Of a stretch of 64,000 nucleotides of DNA, positions 45,583-59,082 are shown one piece after another (within the stretch, counting starts at the first letter, position 1; each line of letters opens with the position of its first letter). This stretch comes from LMUY01 sp965199165 (GTDB lineage Bacteria > Pseudomonadota > Alphaproteobacteria > Acetobacterales > Acetobacteraceae): positions 1,798,001 to 1,862,000 of the forward strand of contig OZ240681.1 in NCBI GenBank assembly GCA_965199165.1, in the 5' to 3' direction. A program made the position numbers and the translations under genes. The notes beneath the pieces are model-generated. The model was given only the letters and a program-made list of their open reading frames with translations, made no database searches and was not told where the DNA came from.

Positions 45583-45976
45583 GGCAAGCCCCCCCTTGAT
45601 GCCAAGCAGCCCGCCTCGCGATCGGGCGCGACGGGTAGCCGTGGTTCATGGAATAGGGCTCGCAGGGCGCGACGCCCCCATGCGAATAGCGTATCACAAA
45701 GCCAGCCGGACGTCAGCGGGGTTTTCGCGCCGCGCAAGCACCAGTTGCCCTGTGCAAGGCAGGCACCTGGTGTAAGCGCCTCCAGGGAGGACCAACGAGC
45801 AAATCGTTGATGTAACCCACCCGACCCTACCGAGAATATCTGTGAGGAACGCAAGAAGCGCCTGGGCCAACAGCCACGGCTGATCCCGTTCGTGGGGACG
45901 ATCTTCCCGACCACCTCTGCGCGTCATCGAGCGGGAGCCGGAGGCGGTGCGGCGGGCGCTGGAAGACCCGTAAGGC
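45583..45976. other. Intergenic region between fdxA and carD
   Basis: The 394-base gap holds the predicted carD promoter. A short plus-strand open stretch ending RREPEAV-like (stop at 45971-45973) has no start or family match. An open minus-strand frame at 45694-46125 overlaps the end of fdxA and looks non-coding. No gene is called. Confidence 0.5.
45688..45716 (-). promoter_or_regulatory. Predicted housekeeping promoter of carD
   Basis: On the minus strand CTGACG (45711-45716) is spaced 17 bases from TACGCT (45688-45693), a reasonable -35/-10 pair for the primary sigma factor. The expected start is near 45680, leaving a leader of about 100 bases before carD. Confidence 0.45.
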
Positions 45977-46309
45977 TCAGGCTTGGCCAGGCTCCGCCGA
46001 GAACAGCGCGGCCTTGCCCGGCTTGTCCTTCCACTCGTCCGCATCCACCGGCGGCGTGCCCTTGCGGGTGATGTTCGGCCATTGTGCGGCGAACACGCGG
46101 TTCTGCTCCGCCCAGGCGGCGGCACGGTCGTCGCTGTCGGGCACGATCGCCTCGGCCGGGCACTCCGGCTCGCACACCCCGCAGTCGATGCATTCGTCCG
46201 GATGGATCATCAGCATGTTCTCGCCGACATAGAAGCAGTCGACGGGGCACACCTCGACGCAGTCCATATACTTGCAGCGGATGCAGTTCTCGGTGACCAC
46301 GTAGGTCAT
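45977..46309 (-). CDS. fdxA: 7Fe ferredoxin (3Fe-4S/4Fe-4S)
   Basis: The 110-residue product has cysteines at 9, 12, 17, 21, 25, 40, 43, 46 and 50 in the FdxA pattern: ENCIRCKYMDCVEVCPVDCF and ECIDCGVCEPECP. The first motif has the spacing that yields a 3Fe-4S cluster, the second a 4Fe-4S. It is a low-potential cytoplasmic electron carrier. AGGAG precedes the ATG. Its place between carD and the S4/helicase pair is conserved in many alphaproteobacteria. Confidence 0.94.
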   Translation of the reverse strand: MTYVVTENCIRCKYMDCVEVCPVDCFYVGENMLMIHPDECIDCGVCEPECPAEAIVPDSDDRAAAWAEQNRVFAAQWPNITRKGTPPVDADEWKDKPGKAALFSAEPGQA

Positions 46310-46340
46310 CAACCTGGCTCCTACGATCGATACCGGGATT

Positions 46341-46657
46341 TTAGGTGGGGGGGTATGCCGCCGTTTCATCCCCCGTGCAAGCTGGCTCCACCAGCTCCTC
46401 GTACAGCGTCCGGGCCTCCGCGGGCGGGCCTCGCCGCGTGGCCAACGCCACCACCCGCACCACCCGCACCGCGGCGGCCGATCGCAGCGTCAATATGTCA
46501 CCGGGCCGCAGCCTGGCATGCGGCTTGTCGGTCGGCTGCCGGTTGATGCGCACCGCGCCGTCCACCACCCAGCGCGCGCAGGCGGCACGCACCTTCATGA
46601 AACGCGCGCACCAGAGCCATTTGTCCAGCCGCTGCCAGCTGCGGTCCTCCGCCTCGC

Positions 46658-46661
<4 letters not shown>
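46341..46661 (-). CDS. S4-domain RNA-binding protein (Hsp15-like)
   Basis: The 106-residue product has an S4 domain at about 10-65: RLDKWLWCARFMKVRAACAR and VRINRQPTDKPHARLRPGD. This resembles heat-shock protein 15, which binds stalled 50S subunits carrying nascent tRNA. It starts with GTG overlapping the stop of the helicase gene (GTGA), implying linked RNA metabolism. Confidence 0.88.
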
Positions 46662-49156
<2,495 letters not shown>

Positions 49157-49241
49157 GGAGGGATGGTTGGGCCTGGCGGCGGCAAATGCAAGCGCCGGCG
49201 CCGCGCTTGTCACGGCGGCCGGCCTGCGCGAGAAGGCGCCG

Positions 49242-50633
49242 ATGTTCGACCGCGACCTCGACTGCCTGGCACCGCCCGAGGCCGTCGCCCTACCTGTCCA
49301 CGCCCTGCGTCCGGCCGGGCTGGCTGCCTTCCTGGCAACGTCGCCCCACCAGGCCTTCCTGCGGGCCAGCGGCTTCACCGCCGCGGCGGCGGAGATCCGT
49401 CTGCTGCCCGGCCAGGACGGGCTCGCCGGCGCCGTGTTCGGCCTTGGGGACAGCACGGACCCGCATCTGTTCGGCGCCCTGCCCTTCGGACTGCCCCCGT
49501 TTTGCTGGCGGATCGAGCCGGGGGATTTCGCGGCCGAGGACGCCACGCTCGGCTTCTGCCTGGGCGCCTACCAGTTCACCCTCTTCAAGCCGGCGCGGCC
49601 CTGCGCCACGTTGGCGGCGCCCCGCGGCACCGGAGCGCAGGCGGCGCGCGCCACCTGGCTGGTACGCGACCTGATCAACACGCCTGCCGATCGCCTGGGC
49701 CCAGCCGAGCTGGCGGCGGTGGCGCTCGCCGTGGGCGAGTCGTTCGGCGCCGCGACCCGCCTCGTCACCGGTGATGCGCTCGCGCACGACTACCCGGCGA
49801 TCGCCGCCGTCGGTGCCGGGTCGGACCGGGCGCCGGCCGTCGCGGCGTTCCGCTGGCAGGGGAGTGCGGCGGCGGCGGACGCCCCGCTGATCGCGCTGTG
49901 CGGCAAGGGCGTCTGCTTCGACACCGGCGGCTACGACCTGAAGCCGGCGGCCGGCATGCTGCGCATGAAGAAGGACATGGGTGGCGCCGCCATCATGCTG
50001 GGGCTGGCGCGGATGGTCATGGCGGCCGACCTCCCGGTGCGTCTGGCGGTGCGGCTTGGTTGCGTGGAGAACAGCGTGTCTGGCCGTGCCATGCGCCCCT
50101 CCGATGTGTTGGCGACCCGGCGCGGCCTGCACGTGGAGGTCGGCAACACCGATGCGGAGGGCCGGCTGGTGCTGTGCGACCTCCTTGCCGAGGCGTCGGA
50201 CGAAAACCCGAGGCTGCTGCTGGACGCGGCGACGCTGACCGGTGCCGCGCGCGTGGCGCTCGGCCCGGACCTGCCGGCCATGTTCTGCAACGACGAAGGC
50301 GTCGCCGGGCTCATGTCCGCGGCAGCGGCGGCGACGAACGACCCGCTTTGGCGTCTGCCGCTCTGGCCTGGGTATGACCCCTGGCTGTCCAGCCGGGTTG
50401 CCGACATCAACAACATCGCGGCCAAGCCGTTTGCCGGCGCGATCGTGGCCGCATTGTTTCTTCAACGGTTCGTGAAACGGGCGACGCCATGGGTGCATCT
50501 GGACACCTACGCATGGTCCGACACGACTGTGCCGGGGCATCCCGAGGGCGGTGAAGCACAGACGATGCGGGCATCGTTCCACGCAATCTGGATGATTGTT
50601 AATCGGCCCGCCGGAAATGAACCACTCCAGTAA
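49242..50633 (+). CDS. Leucyl-aminopeptidase-family (M17) metallopeptidase
   Basis: The 463-residue product has the M17 core: LCGKGVCFDTGGYDLKPA (metal-binding K and D), MKKDMGGAA, VENSVSGRAMRPSDV and the signature NTDAEGRLVLCD, in which both acidic ligands are present. It should cleave N-terminal residues with two metal ions in the cytoplasm. It is shorter at the N-terminus than E. coli PepA. ATG at 49242 follows GAGAAGG. Confidence 0.9.
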   Translation: MFDRDLDCLAPPEAVALPVHALRPAGLAAFLATSPHQAFLRASGFTAAAAEIRLLPGQDGLAGAVFGLGDSTDPHLFGALPFGLPPFCWRIEPGDFAAEDATLGFCLGAYQFTLFKPARPCATLAAPRGTGAQAARATWLVRDLINTPADRLGPAELAAVALAVGESFGAATRLVTGDALAHDYPAIAAVGAGSDRAPAVAAFRWQGSAAAADAPLIALCGKGVCFDTGGYDLKPAAGMLRMKKDMGGAAIMLGLARMVMAADLPVRLAVRLGCVENSVSGRAMRPSDVLATRRGLHVEVGNTDAEGRLVLCDLLAEASDENPRLLLDAATLTGAARVALGPDLPAMFCNDEGVAGLMSAAAAATNDPLWRLPLWPGYDPWLSSRVADINNIAAKPFAGAIVAALFLQRFVKRATPWVHLDTYAWSDTTVPGHPEGGEAQTMRASFHAIWMIVNRPAGNEPLQ

Positions 50634-50789
50634 CGTAAACGGGATTAAACTTATGAGGCTGAGTTGGTTACTAGGAGTATGGCATATACGACGTGAGCTT
50701 CGATATGCGTGAAAGCCGGTCGTTTCTGTAGGTCTCCCTTGCCGGTCATCGGAAGCCCCGATGCGTGGAGACGAGAAGGATTTTACATC

Positions 50790-51188
50790 ATGGCGACTTC
50801 GTCTTCGGCCGACCAGCTGGTCGGCATCCTCCGGGACACCGTGGTGGCCCTGGTACGGCGCGACGGACCGGACCTGTCCGCCCGGCAGCTCGGCGTTTTC
50901 CTGACATGCTACCTCGAGGATGGGGCCCACACTGTGCGTGGCCTTGCGGCCGCGCTGAACGTGTCCAAGCCAGCGATCACACGGGCGCTCGACCGCCTTG
51001 GCGAGCTCGACCTGGCGCGCCGCAAGGTGGATCCGACGGACCGCCGCAGCGTCCTGGTGCAACGCACGCTGAAGGGCGCCGCCTTCCTGCGCGACATGCG
51101 CGCCATCATGTCGGAGGCGCATGCTCCCGCTCGCAAGGCGTCCGCCAGCGCGTCGGGCGAGGCACCGCGTAAAGCGATGCACGGCTGA
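50790..51188 (+). CDS. MarR-like winged-helix regulator
   Basis: The 132-residue product has a compact winged helix: LSARQLGVFLTCYLEDG, TVRGLAAALNVSKPAITRALDRLGELDLARRKVD (recognition helix) and DPTDRRSVLVQRT (wing), as in MarR regulators. It ends with a basic Ala/Ser-rich tail. The gene is preceded by a 156-base AT-richer gap. It reads toward thiC, but the riboswitch separates them. The target is unknown. Confidence 0.8.
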   Translation: MATSSSADQLVGILRDTVVALVRRDGPDLSARQLGVFLTCYLEDGAHTVRGLAAALNVSKPAITRALDRLGELDLARRKVDPTDRRSVLVQRTLKGAAFLRDMRAIMSEAHAPARKASASASGEAPRKAMHG

Positions 51189-51242
51189 GCGCCGCGCGGG
51201 GCAGGTGGTTGACAAGGCTATCCCGGAAGCGGAGGCTCCTCG

Positions 51243-51345
51243 CACCAAGGGGGGCCCCGCATGGGGCTGAGATACCGTAGGGCGGGGATGGATCCGCGAA
51301 GCACGGGGACCCTAGACCTGATCCGGATCATGCCGGCGGAGGGAT
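51243..51345 (+). promoter_or_regulatory. TPP riboswitch (THI box)
   Basis: The conserved blocks are in order: GGGGCTGAGAT (CUGAGA at 51267-51272), then ACCTGATC (51316-51323) and GGATCATGCCGGCGGAGGGA to about 51345. This is the thiamin-pyrophosphate aptamer. A TTGACA at 51209-51214 may be the -35 of its promoter. It stands 53 bases before thiC and should lower thiC expression when TPP is abundant. Confidence 0.93.
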
Positions 51346-51370
51346 GGGGCAAGCGCGATTGGGCGTGGCC

Positions 51371-51390
51371 TCCTCCCGAGCTACGGAGGA
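51371..51390 (+). promoter_or_regulatory. Possible Shine-Dalgarno-sequestering hairpin of thiC
   Basis: TCCTCC (51371-51376) is the exact complement of GGAGGA (51385-51390), the thiC ribosome-binding site, with an 8-base loop. If aptamer folding controls this pairing, regulation would act on translation. No U-tract terminator is seen between aptamer and thiC. Confidence 0.5.
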
Positions 51391-51397
51391 TGAGCCT

Positions 51398-53232
<1,835 letters not shown>

Positions 53233-53236
<4 letters not shown>

Positions 53237-54072
53237 GCGGCGTGGTCGGCCAGGCCCGGTTGGCCCTCGAGGCGATCGGGCAGCTTCCGGACAGCGAGCT
53301 GGACCTGGCCGACGCCGCCCTGCAACTGGCCCGGATCGACGCGCCGGACGCCGACTGGCAGGCGGCGCGGTCGCATCTGTCGGAGCTGGCGCGGGACGCG
53401 GTGACGCTGGCCGTGGACCGGGCCGGCGATGACCCTTCCATCCGCGCCGGGGCGCTGGCCGGGTTGATGACCGGGCGCTGGCGCTATGCGGGCGCCACCG
53501 AGCAATATGATGACCCGGCCAACGCGAACCTGATCCGCGTGATCGAACGGCGGCGCGGCCTGCCGGTGGCGCTCGGTATCCTGTGGCTGCACTGCGCCCG
53601 CGCCGCCGGGTGGGAGGCGTTCGGCGTCGACTTCCCCGGCCACTTCATGATCGCGCTGCCCGGCGGCGGCAGCCAGCTGGTGCTGGACGTGTTCGACGGC
53701 GGGCAGCCGATGGATGCGCGGGCGCTGCGCGGGCTGATCAAGCGGGTGGAGGGCGCCAAGGCGGAGCTCCGCCCCGGCCTGCTGCAGCCGATGAGCGCGC
53801 GTGCCGTGCTGCTGCGGCTGCAGAACAACCTCAAGCTGCGCCGAATGGATGCCGGCGACCTGGCGGGCGGGCTCGCCGCCGTCGAGGACATGCTGCGGAT
53901 CGCGCCGGACCATGCCTCCCTGTGGCGCGAGGCGGCGATGGTGAACCAGCGGCTGGACCATGTCGGCGCCGCCCTGCGCTGCTTCGAGCGGTTCCTGGTG
54001 CTGGTGCCGCAGGGTGAGGCGGCCAGCCGCGTGCGCACGGTGATGGAGGATTTGCGCACCCGCCTGAACTGA
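53233..54072 (+). CDS. SirB1-like transglutaminase-fold/TPR protein
   Basis: The 279-residue product has a SirB1_N-type domain with RRGLPVALGILWLHCARAAG and DFPGHFMIALPGG, then a C-terminal TPR-like helical pair (about 200-275). SirB1-family proteins have a transglutaminase-like fold but no firm function. The start GTG overlaps the thiC stop (GTGA); sharing a transcript with thiC is likely positional rather than functional. Confidence 0.78.
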
Positions 54073-54103
54073 CCGCCCCATGCGGCGGAGCGGCAACCAT
54101 GCT

Positions 54104-54820
54104 ATGTCAGCGATGATGGCTGCAGACCGCCCTACCGCCGCCGAGTTCTACGCCACGCCCCAGGGCGCCATCGCGGTCGGCCTGGTGCGGGAGCGGCTGC
54201 TCCAGCTCTGGCCGGACGCTGCCGGGCAGTCGGTGCTGGGGCTGGGCCATGCTGCGCCCTACCTGTCGGTCTGGCGGGATGGGTCGGCACGCTGCCTATC
54301 GGCGTGTTCCGGCGCCGTCTCGGCGTGGCCGGAGCAAGGCGCGAGCCTGTCCTGCGCCGTGACGGCCGAGGCGCTGCCGTTCTCCGACCTGTCGCTCGAC
54401 CGCATCCTGGTGGTGCACGGGCTGGAGGATGCCGAGCGCGCCCGGCGCATGCTGCGCGAGGTCTGGCGCGTGCTGAAGGATGACGGGCGGCTGCTGGTGG
54501 TGGCGCCGAACCGTGCCGGGCTGTGGGCGCATGTGGACAGCACGCCGTTCGGCCGGGCGACCCCCTACTCCAGCGGCGAGATCACCCGCTTGCTGACCCG
54601 CAGCCTGTTCCGGGTGGAGCGGCGCGACGGGGTGCTGTACGTCCCCCCTTCCCGCCACCGTTTGGTGCTGCGCAGCGCCCGGGTGTTCGAGCAGGCAGGC
54701 CGCCGGCTGGTGCCGCATCTGGCCGGCCTGACGATCACCGAGGCGGTGAAGGACGTCTACGCCGCGCTGCCGCTCGCCCCTGCGAACCGCCGCCGCGTCG
54801 TCGTGGCGGAGGCGGCGTAG
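54104..54820 (+). CDS. Class I SAM-dependent methyltransferase
   Basis: The product is about 238 residues with VLGLGHAAPYLS as a degenerate motif I, then ALPFSDLSLDRILVVHGLED and LREVWRVLKDDGRLLVVAPN, typical of Methyltransf_11 proteins. The first glycine-rich loop is less canonical than usual. The substrate is unknown. ATG at 54104 is preferred, with ATG at 54113 or 54116 as alternatives. Confidence 0.75.
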   Translation: MSAMMAADRPTAAEFYATPQGAIAVGLVRERLLQLWPDAAGQSVLGLGHAAPYLSVWRDGSARCLSACSGAVSAWPEQGASLSCAVTAEALPFSDLSLDRILVVHGLEDAERARRMLREVWRVLKDDGRLLVVAPNRAGLWAHVDSTPFGRATPYSSGEITRLLTRSLFRVERRDGVLYVPPSRHRLVLRSARVFEQAGRRLVPHLAGLTITEAVKDVYAALPLAPANRRRVVVAEAA

Positions 54821-54841
54821 CACCCTACGACGGAGGGACGT

Positions 54842-54875
54842 AGGGTGGGCTTCACCCAGGGCCTTCGCCCACCCT
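54842..54875. repeat. Inverted repeat after methyltransferase gene
   Basis: AGGGTGGGC (54842-54850) pairs perfectly with GCCCACCCT (54867-54875) around a 16-base loop, 21 bases past the stop. It may act as a terminator or be a dispersed repeat; no U-tract follows. Confidence 0.5.
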
Positions 54876-54927
54876 GCTGGCTTTCCGCATCCAGCCCGCC
54901 AGTCTACACACGGGCATCAATGGACGG

Positions 54928-55779
54928 ATGAGCATGGACTTCACCATCGGCTGCACGCTGCGCTACCAGGTGGAGGCGCTCACTCCCTTCGTGCTCAACC
55001 TCGAGGCAGTGCGCATGCCGCGGCAGCGCATCCTGGCGGAACGGCTGGTCACCAGCCCAGACCTGGGTGAACCGGATCGCTTCGACGCGGTGGAGAGTGG
55101 CAACCGGTTCATCCGCTTCCTGGTGCCGCCCGGCGCGTTCCAGATCGACTACGAGGCGACCGTCGCGCTGGACCCGCAGATGCTGGACCCGACGGCGGTG
55201 ACGGAGATCGCCGGCGGCTCCCTGCCCATGGAGGTGCTGCCGTACCTGAACGCCAGCCGTTACTGCCAATCGGACCGGCTGAGCCGCTTCGCCAACCGGC
55301 AGTTCGGGCAGGAGCCGGCGGGGCACCAGCGGGTCACGGCGATCTGCAACTGGATCCGCGACAACGTGGACTACCAGGCCGGCACGTCGGACGCGCTCAC
55401 CAGCGCCTATGACACGCTGGGCGACCGGGCCGGCGTGTGCCGGGACTTCGCGCACCTGGCGATCACGCTGTGCCGGGCGGTGGGCATCCCGGCGCGCTAC
55501 ATCAGCGCCTATGCCTGGCAGCTCTCCCCGCCGGACTTCCACGCGGTGTTCGAGGCTTTCCTTCAAGGGCCCGGCGGCGGCGCCTGGTACCTGTTCGACC
55601 CCACCCGCATGGCGGCGTTGGACGGGCTGGTGCGGATCGGCGCCGGGCGGGATGCGGCGGACGTGGCATTCTGCTCGATCTACGGCAATGCCGAGGCGCA
55701 GCCGCCCTCCGTGTGGATCGAGGGGCCGACGCCGGACCCGATCCGCACCACGCAGGCTGTGAGCACGCAAGCCGCGTAA
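54928..55779 (+). CDS. Transglutaminase-like cysteine protease-fold protein
   Basis: The 283-residue product has a transglutaminase core with the Cys-His-Asp triad in GVCRDFAHLAI (near 170), PPDFHAVFEAF and WYLFDPTRMAA. The N-terminal beta domain resembles bacterial transglutaminase-family proteins of the BTLCP group. The catalytic residues are all present. No signal peptide is seen. The substrate is unknown. Confidence 0.82.
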   Translation: MSMDFTIGCTLRYQVEALTPFVLNLEAVRMPRQRILAERLVTSPDLGEPDRFDAVESGNRFIRFLVPPGAFQIDYEATVALDPQMLDPTAVTEIAGGSLPMEVLPYLNASRYCQSDRLSRFANRQFGQEPAGHQRVTAICNWIRDNVDYQAGTSDALTSAYDTLGDRAGVCRDFAHLAITLCRAVGIPARYISAYAWQLSPPDFHAVFEAFLQGPGGGAWYLFDPTRMAALDGLVRIGAGRDAADVAFCSIYGNAEAQPPSVWIEGPTPDPIRTTQAVSTQAA

Positions 55780-55781
55780 CC

Positions 55782-56957
55782 ATGCAGGCGAGTTCGCGCT
55801 GGCTGGCCCCGCTGCTCGGGTTCCTGACGGCGGTGGGGCCGCTGTCGACCGACATGTACCTGCCGGCCTTCCCCGCCATCGAGGCGACCTATGGCGCGCC
55901 GGAGGGCACGGCGCAGATCACCCTGGCCAGCTGGTTCGCCGGCCTGGCGGTGGGGCAGATCGCGCAGGGCACGATGGCGGACCGGTTCGGGCGCCGCCGG
56001 CCGTTGATCGCCGGGCTGATGCTGTACACGCTGGCCTCGGCCAGCTGCGCCCTGGCGCCGGACCTGGCGACGCTGACCGTCCTGCGGGCGGTCGCGGCGT
56101 TCGGCGGCTCGGCCAGCATGGTGCTGCCCCGGGCGATCGTGCGCGACCTGGCGGACGGGCATGCCGCCGCCCGGCTGATGTCGCAGCTGATGCTGGTGAT
56201 GGGGGTGGCACCGATCCTGGCGCCGACGCTGGGCGGCCTGCTGCTGAGCGTGGCGTCGTGGCACCTCATCTTCTGGTTCGCGGCCCTGCACGGCCTGGTG
56301 GCGCTGACCGTGGTCTGGCGCGTGCTGCCGGAAACGCTGCCGGCTGGGCGCCGGGTGCGGCTGGGCTTGGCCGGCCTGCTGTCGCGCTATGGCGGCGTGC
56401 TGCGCGAGCGGACCTTTTTCCTGCACATGGCGATCGGCTCCTGCGTCATGTTCAGCATGTTCGCCTACCTGAGCGGCTCGCCCCCGGTGTACATCCAGCT
56501 CTTTGGGCTGTCGCCGCCGGTGTATGGGATGCTGTTCGGCCTCTGCGCCGCCGGGTTCATCCTGGGCGCCCAGGTCAACCCATTCCTCATCCGCCGCTTC
56601 GGCGCATCCGGCGTGCTGCGGGTGGCCGTGCGGCTGTTCCTCGCCGCGACCCTGCTGCTGACGGTGCTGGCCTTCGCCGGCGCGTTCGGCGTGGCCAGCG
56701 TCTTCGTGCCGATCCTGCTGGGCATGAGCACGCTGGGCTTCATCATGCCCAATGCCGCGGTCGGGGCGCTGTCGCGGCACGCCAACCATGCGGGGAGCGC
56801 ATCCGCCCTGATGGGGACGGTCCAGTTCCTCTTTGCAGCGATCAGTGGCTCCCTGATGGGGCTGCTGACGGACGGCACGGCGCGGCCGATGGCCGTGATG
56901 ATGCTGCTCGGCGCCATCTGTGCGACCGCCGTGGATGCAGGCCGCCAATCCCCCTGA
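55782..56957 (+). CDS. Bcr/CflA-type MFS drug transporter
   Basis: The 391-residue product has 12 predicted membrane helices, the N-terminal GPLSTDMYLPAFPAI signature of the Bcr/CflA group and MFS motif A GTMADRFGRRRPL. It should export drugs or small metabolites by proton antiport. It begins 2 bases after the transglutaminase gene stop. Confidence 0.88.
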   Translation: MQASSRWLAPLLGFLTAVGPLSTDMYLPAFPAIEATYGAPEGTAQITLASWFAGLAVGQIAQGTMADRFGRRRPLIAGLMLYTLASASCALAPDLATLTVLRAVAAFGGSASMVLPRAIVRDLADGHAAARLMSQLMLVMGVAPILAPTLGGLLLSVASWHLIFWFAALHGLVALTVVWRVLPETLPAGRRVRLGLAGLLSRYGGVLRERTFFLHMAIGSCVMFSMFAYLSGSPPVYIQLFGLSPPVYGMLFGLCAAGFILGAQVNPFLIRRFGASGVLRVAVRLFLAATLLLTVLAFAGAFGVASVFVPILLGMSTLGFIMPNAAVGALSRHANHAGSASALMGTVQFLFAAISGSLMGLLTDGTARPMAVMMLLGAICATAVDAGRQSP

Positions 56958-57024
56958 TCTCCAGGTGTCCAGAGGACGACTGTCCTCTGGTGGGGTCCGG
57001 GGTAAAGCCCCCGCCCTTCGCTTC

Positions 57025-57750
57025 CTAGGTGACCATCGGATCGGTCAACACGGCCAGCAGCACGGCGGCGGCTTGTGCCACGTTCAGGCTCTGCACCTTG
57101 CCCGGACCGATGATGCGGACGCGGCGCCGGCAGCCTTCCAGCGCGTCGAACGACACGCCGCGCTCCTCGTTGCCCAGCACCAGCGCGACCGGGCGGTCGC
57201 GCGGCAGGGTCTGCAGCGGCATCGCGTCCGGCGTGAGGGTGGCGGCGACGGTGCGGTAATGCGGCTCCAGCGCTGCCAGCGCCTTGCGCAGGTTCCGCGT
57301 CTTGTGCAGTTCGAGGTATTCCAGGCCGCCCTCCGCGGTGCGGTAGGCGGCGTCCGACGGCATGGCGGCGCCGGGCAACTCGTGGAACAGCAGGCCGCCG
57401 GCACCGAAGAACGCGGCGCTGCGGGCGATGGCGCCCAGATTGTGCGGGTTGCTCACGCCGTCCAGCACCACCAGCAGCTTGAATCGCGGCGGGCGGACGA
57501 AGTCGATGATGCCGATCGGGCGCGGCTCGGCCACGGCCACGATCCCGCCGTGATGGCCCGAGCCGGCGGCCTTGGCGATCTCCGCCTCCTCCAGCAGGCG
57601 GTAGGGCCGGCGCTGCTTGGCCATGACGGCGCAGAGCGGGCCGGCCTGCTCCTTCATGGCGGCGGTGTAGAACAGCCGCTTGGCGGAGGCTGGCCGGCAG
57701 GCGAACAGGGCGGCGACGGCGTTGGCGCCGCAGATGCGGTCTTCCTCCAC
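57025..57750 (-). CDS. TrmH/SpoU-family RNA 2'-O-methyltransferase
   Basis: The 241-residue product has the SPOUT features: VVLDGVSNPHNLGAIARSA (motif 1), ALVLGNEERGVS (motif 2) and IIGPGKVQSLNVAQAAAVLL (motif 3). An N-terminal RNA-binding region (AVAALFACRPA) precedes. It methylates ribose in rRNA or tRNA; the target is not assigned. GTG start at 57750 lies 2 bases past the uracil-DNA glycosylase stop. Confidence 0.88.
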   Translation of the reverse strand: MEEDRICGANAVAALFACRPASAKRLFYTAAMKEQAGPLCAVMAKQRRPYRLLEEAEIAKAAGSGHHGGIVAVAEPRPIGIIDFVRPPRFKLLVVLDGVSNPHNLGAIARSAAFFGAGGLLFHELPGAAMPSDAAYRTAEGGLEYLELHKTRNLRKALAALEPHYRTVAATLTPDAMPLQTLPRDRPVALVLGNEERGVSFDALEGCRRRVRIIGPGKVQSLNVAQAAAVLLAVLTDPMVT

Positions 57751-57752
57751 GC

Positions 57753-58400
57753 TCAGCCGGGCCCGATCCGCTGCTTGGCCTCGGCCACCACGGCGTGGAA
57801 CATCGCCTCCGTCAGCCGCCCGGTGTTCGTGTTGTAGCGGGACACGTGGTAGCTGCCGGCCAGCAGCCGGCCGCCCTCCAGCGGGTGGAAGGCGCCGTGG
57901 CGGAATTTGTAGAGCGCCTGGCGCAGGCCCAACGCGCGCAGCACCGCCGCATGGGCGAGCAATCCCAGCACCAGGATCACCCGCAGCCGCGGCATCGCCG
58001 CCAATTCGGACGCGAGGAAGGGGTTGCAGCACCTGACCTCCGCGGGGACGGGGAGGTTGGCCGGCGGCACGCAGCGGACGGCGTTGACGACCCTGCAGTC
58101 CTGCAAGGCAAGGCCGTCGGTCGGGTCCGCCCGGTACTCACCGGTGGCGAACCCGAACCGCAGCAGCGTCTCGTACAGCAGGATGCCGGCATGGTCGCCA
58201 GTGAACGGCCGGCCCGTCCGGTTGGCCCCCCGCACGCCCGGCGCCATGCCGACGACCAGCAGGCGCGCCTGCGTGCTGCCGAAGCTCGGGACGGGGGCGT
58301 TGAACCAGTCCGGATGCTCCGCCCGGTTGGCCGCCCGGTAGATGGCCAGGCGGGGGCACAGCGGACAGTCCGGCGACGGGGCAGCCGGGTCGCCGCTCAA
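57753..58400 (-). CDS. Family-5 uracil-DNA glycosylase (UDGb)
   Basis: The 215-residue product has the family-5 motif GMAPGVRGANRTGRPFTGD and the later GSYHVSRYNTNTGRLT, with cysteines at CPLC (12-15), RCVPP and CCNP suited to a 4Fe-4S cluster. It excises uracil and other damaged bases from DNA. It starts with TTG overlapping the NYN gene stop. Confidence 0.88.
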   Translation of the reverse strand: MSGDPAAPSPDCPLCPRLAIYRAANRAEHPDWFNAPVPSFGSTQARLLVVGMAPGVRGANRTGRPFTGDHAGILLYETLLRFGFATGEYRADPTDGLALQDCRVVNAVRCVPPANLPVPAEVRCCNPFLASELAAMPRLRVILVLGLLAHAAVLRALGLRQALYKFRHGAFHPLEGGRLLAGSYHVSRYNTNTGRLTEAMFHAVVAEAKQRIGPG

Positions 58401-58987
58401 GCGTCCGTCGGCTCGGCAAAGGGCTCGGCGGGCCGTGGCGGGCGGGCACGCGGCTCGGTTTGCCGGCGGGTGAAGCCCGGGGCGATGTCGGCCAGGTCGA
58501 TGAAGTGGTCGGCCTGGCGGCGCAACTCGTCCCCCACCATCGGCGGGCTGCTGCGCACGGTCGACACCACGGACACGCGGACCCCCAGCCGCTGCACCGC
58601 CGCCACCAGCCGGCGGAAGTCGCTATCGCCGCTGAACAGCACGACGTGGTCCAGCTTGGGCGCCAGTTCCAGCATGTCGACGGCGAGTTCGACGTCCATG
58701 TTGCCCTTGACGCGGCGGCGGCCGGCAGCGTCGGTGAATTCGCGCGCGGGCTTGGTGATCAGCGTGTAGCCGTTGTACGCCAGCCAGTCGGTCAGGGGCT
58801 TGAGCGGCGAATATTCCTCCGTCTCCAGCAGCGCCGAGTAGTAGTAGGCGCGGATGACGTGCGTCTTGCCCCGGAAGAACTCGAGCATGTTGCGGTAGTC
58901 GATGTCGAAGCCGAGGTTGCGCGAAGCCGAATAGAGATTGGCACCATCAATGAAAAGCGCGGTTCGTTCGTCGGGTCGGAAAAACAA
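58397..58987 (-). CDS. NYN-domain (LabA/DUF88) putative nuclease
   Basis: The 196-residue product has FIDGANLYSASRNLG and VVLFSGDSDFRRLVAAV, the two acidic motifs of NYN/PIN-like RNases. TTG at 58987, with AAGGA upstream, gives a protein starting just before the domain. The RNA target is unknown. A Pro/Arg-rich tail follows the domain. Confidence 0.85.
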   Translation of the reverse strand: MFFRPDERTALFIDGANLYSASRNLGFDIDYRNMLEFFRGKTHVIRAYYYSALLETEEYSPLKPLTDWLAYNGYTLITKPAREFTDAAGRRRVKGNMDVELAVDMLELAPKLDHVVLFSGDSDFRRLVAAVQRLGVRVSVVSTVRSSPPMVGDELRRQADHFIDLADIAPGFTRRQTEPRARPPRPAEPFAEPTDA

Positions 58988-59082
58988 GACGTGATGTTCC
59001 TTGGGTCGGGTCGGAGGCGTGGACAATAGAGGGTGGGACCACGCACTCTTAGAAGCTGCCGCGGCTGGCAGAAAGGTGGCAC

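Noticed and set aside
45694..46125. Open minus-strand frame between fdxA and carD
   Set aside because: It overlaps fdxA in another frame and contains the predicted carD promoter; no start site or family match.
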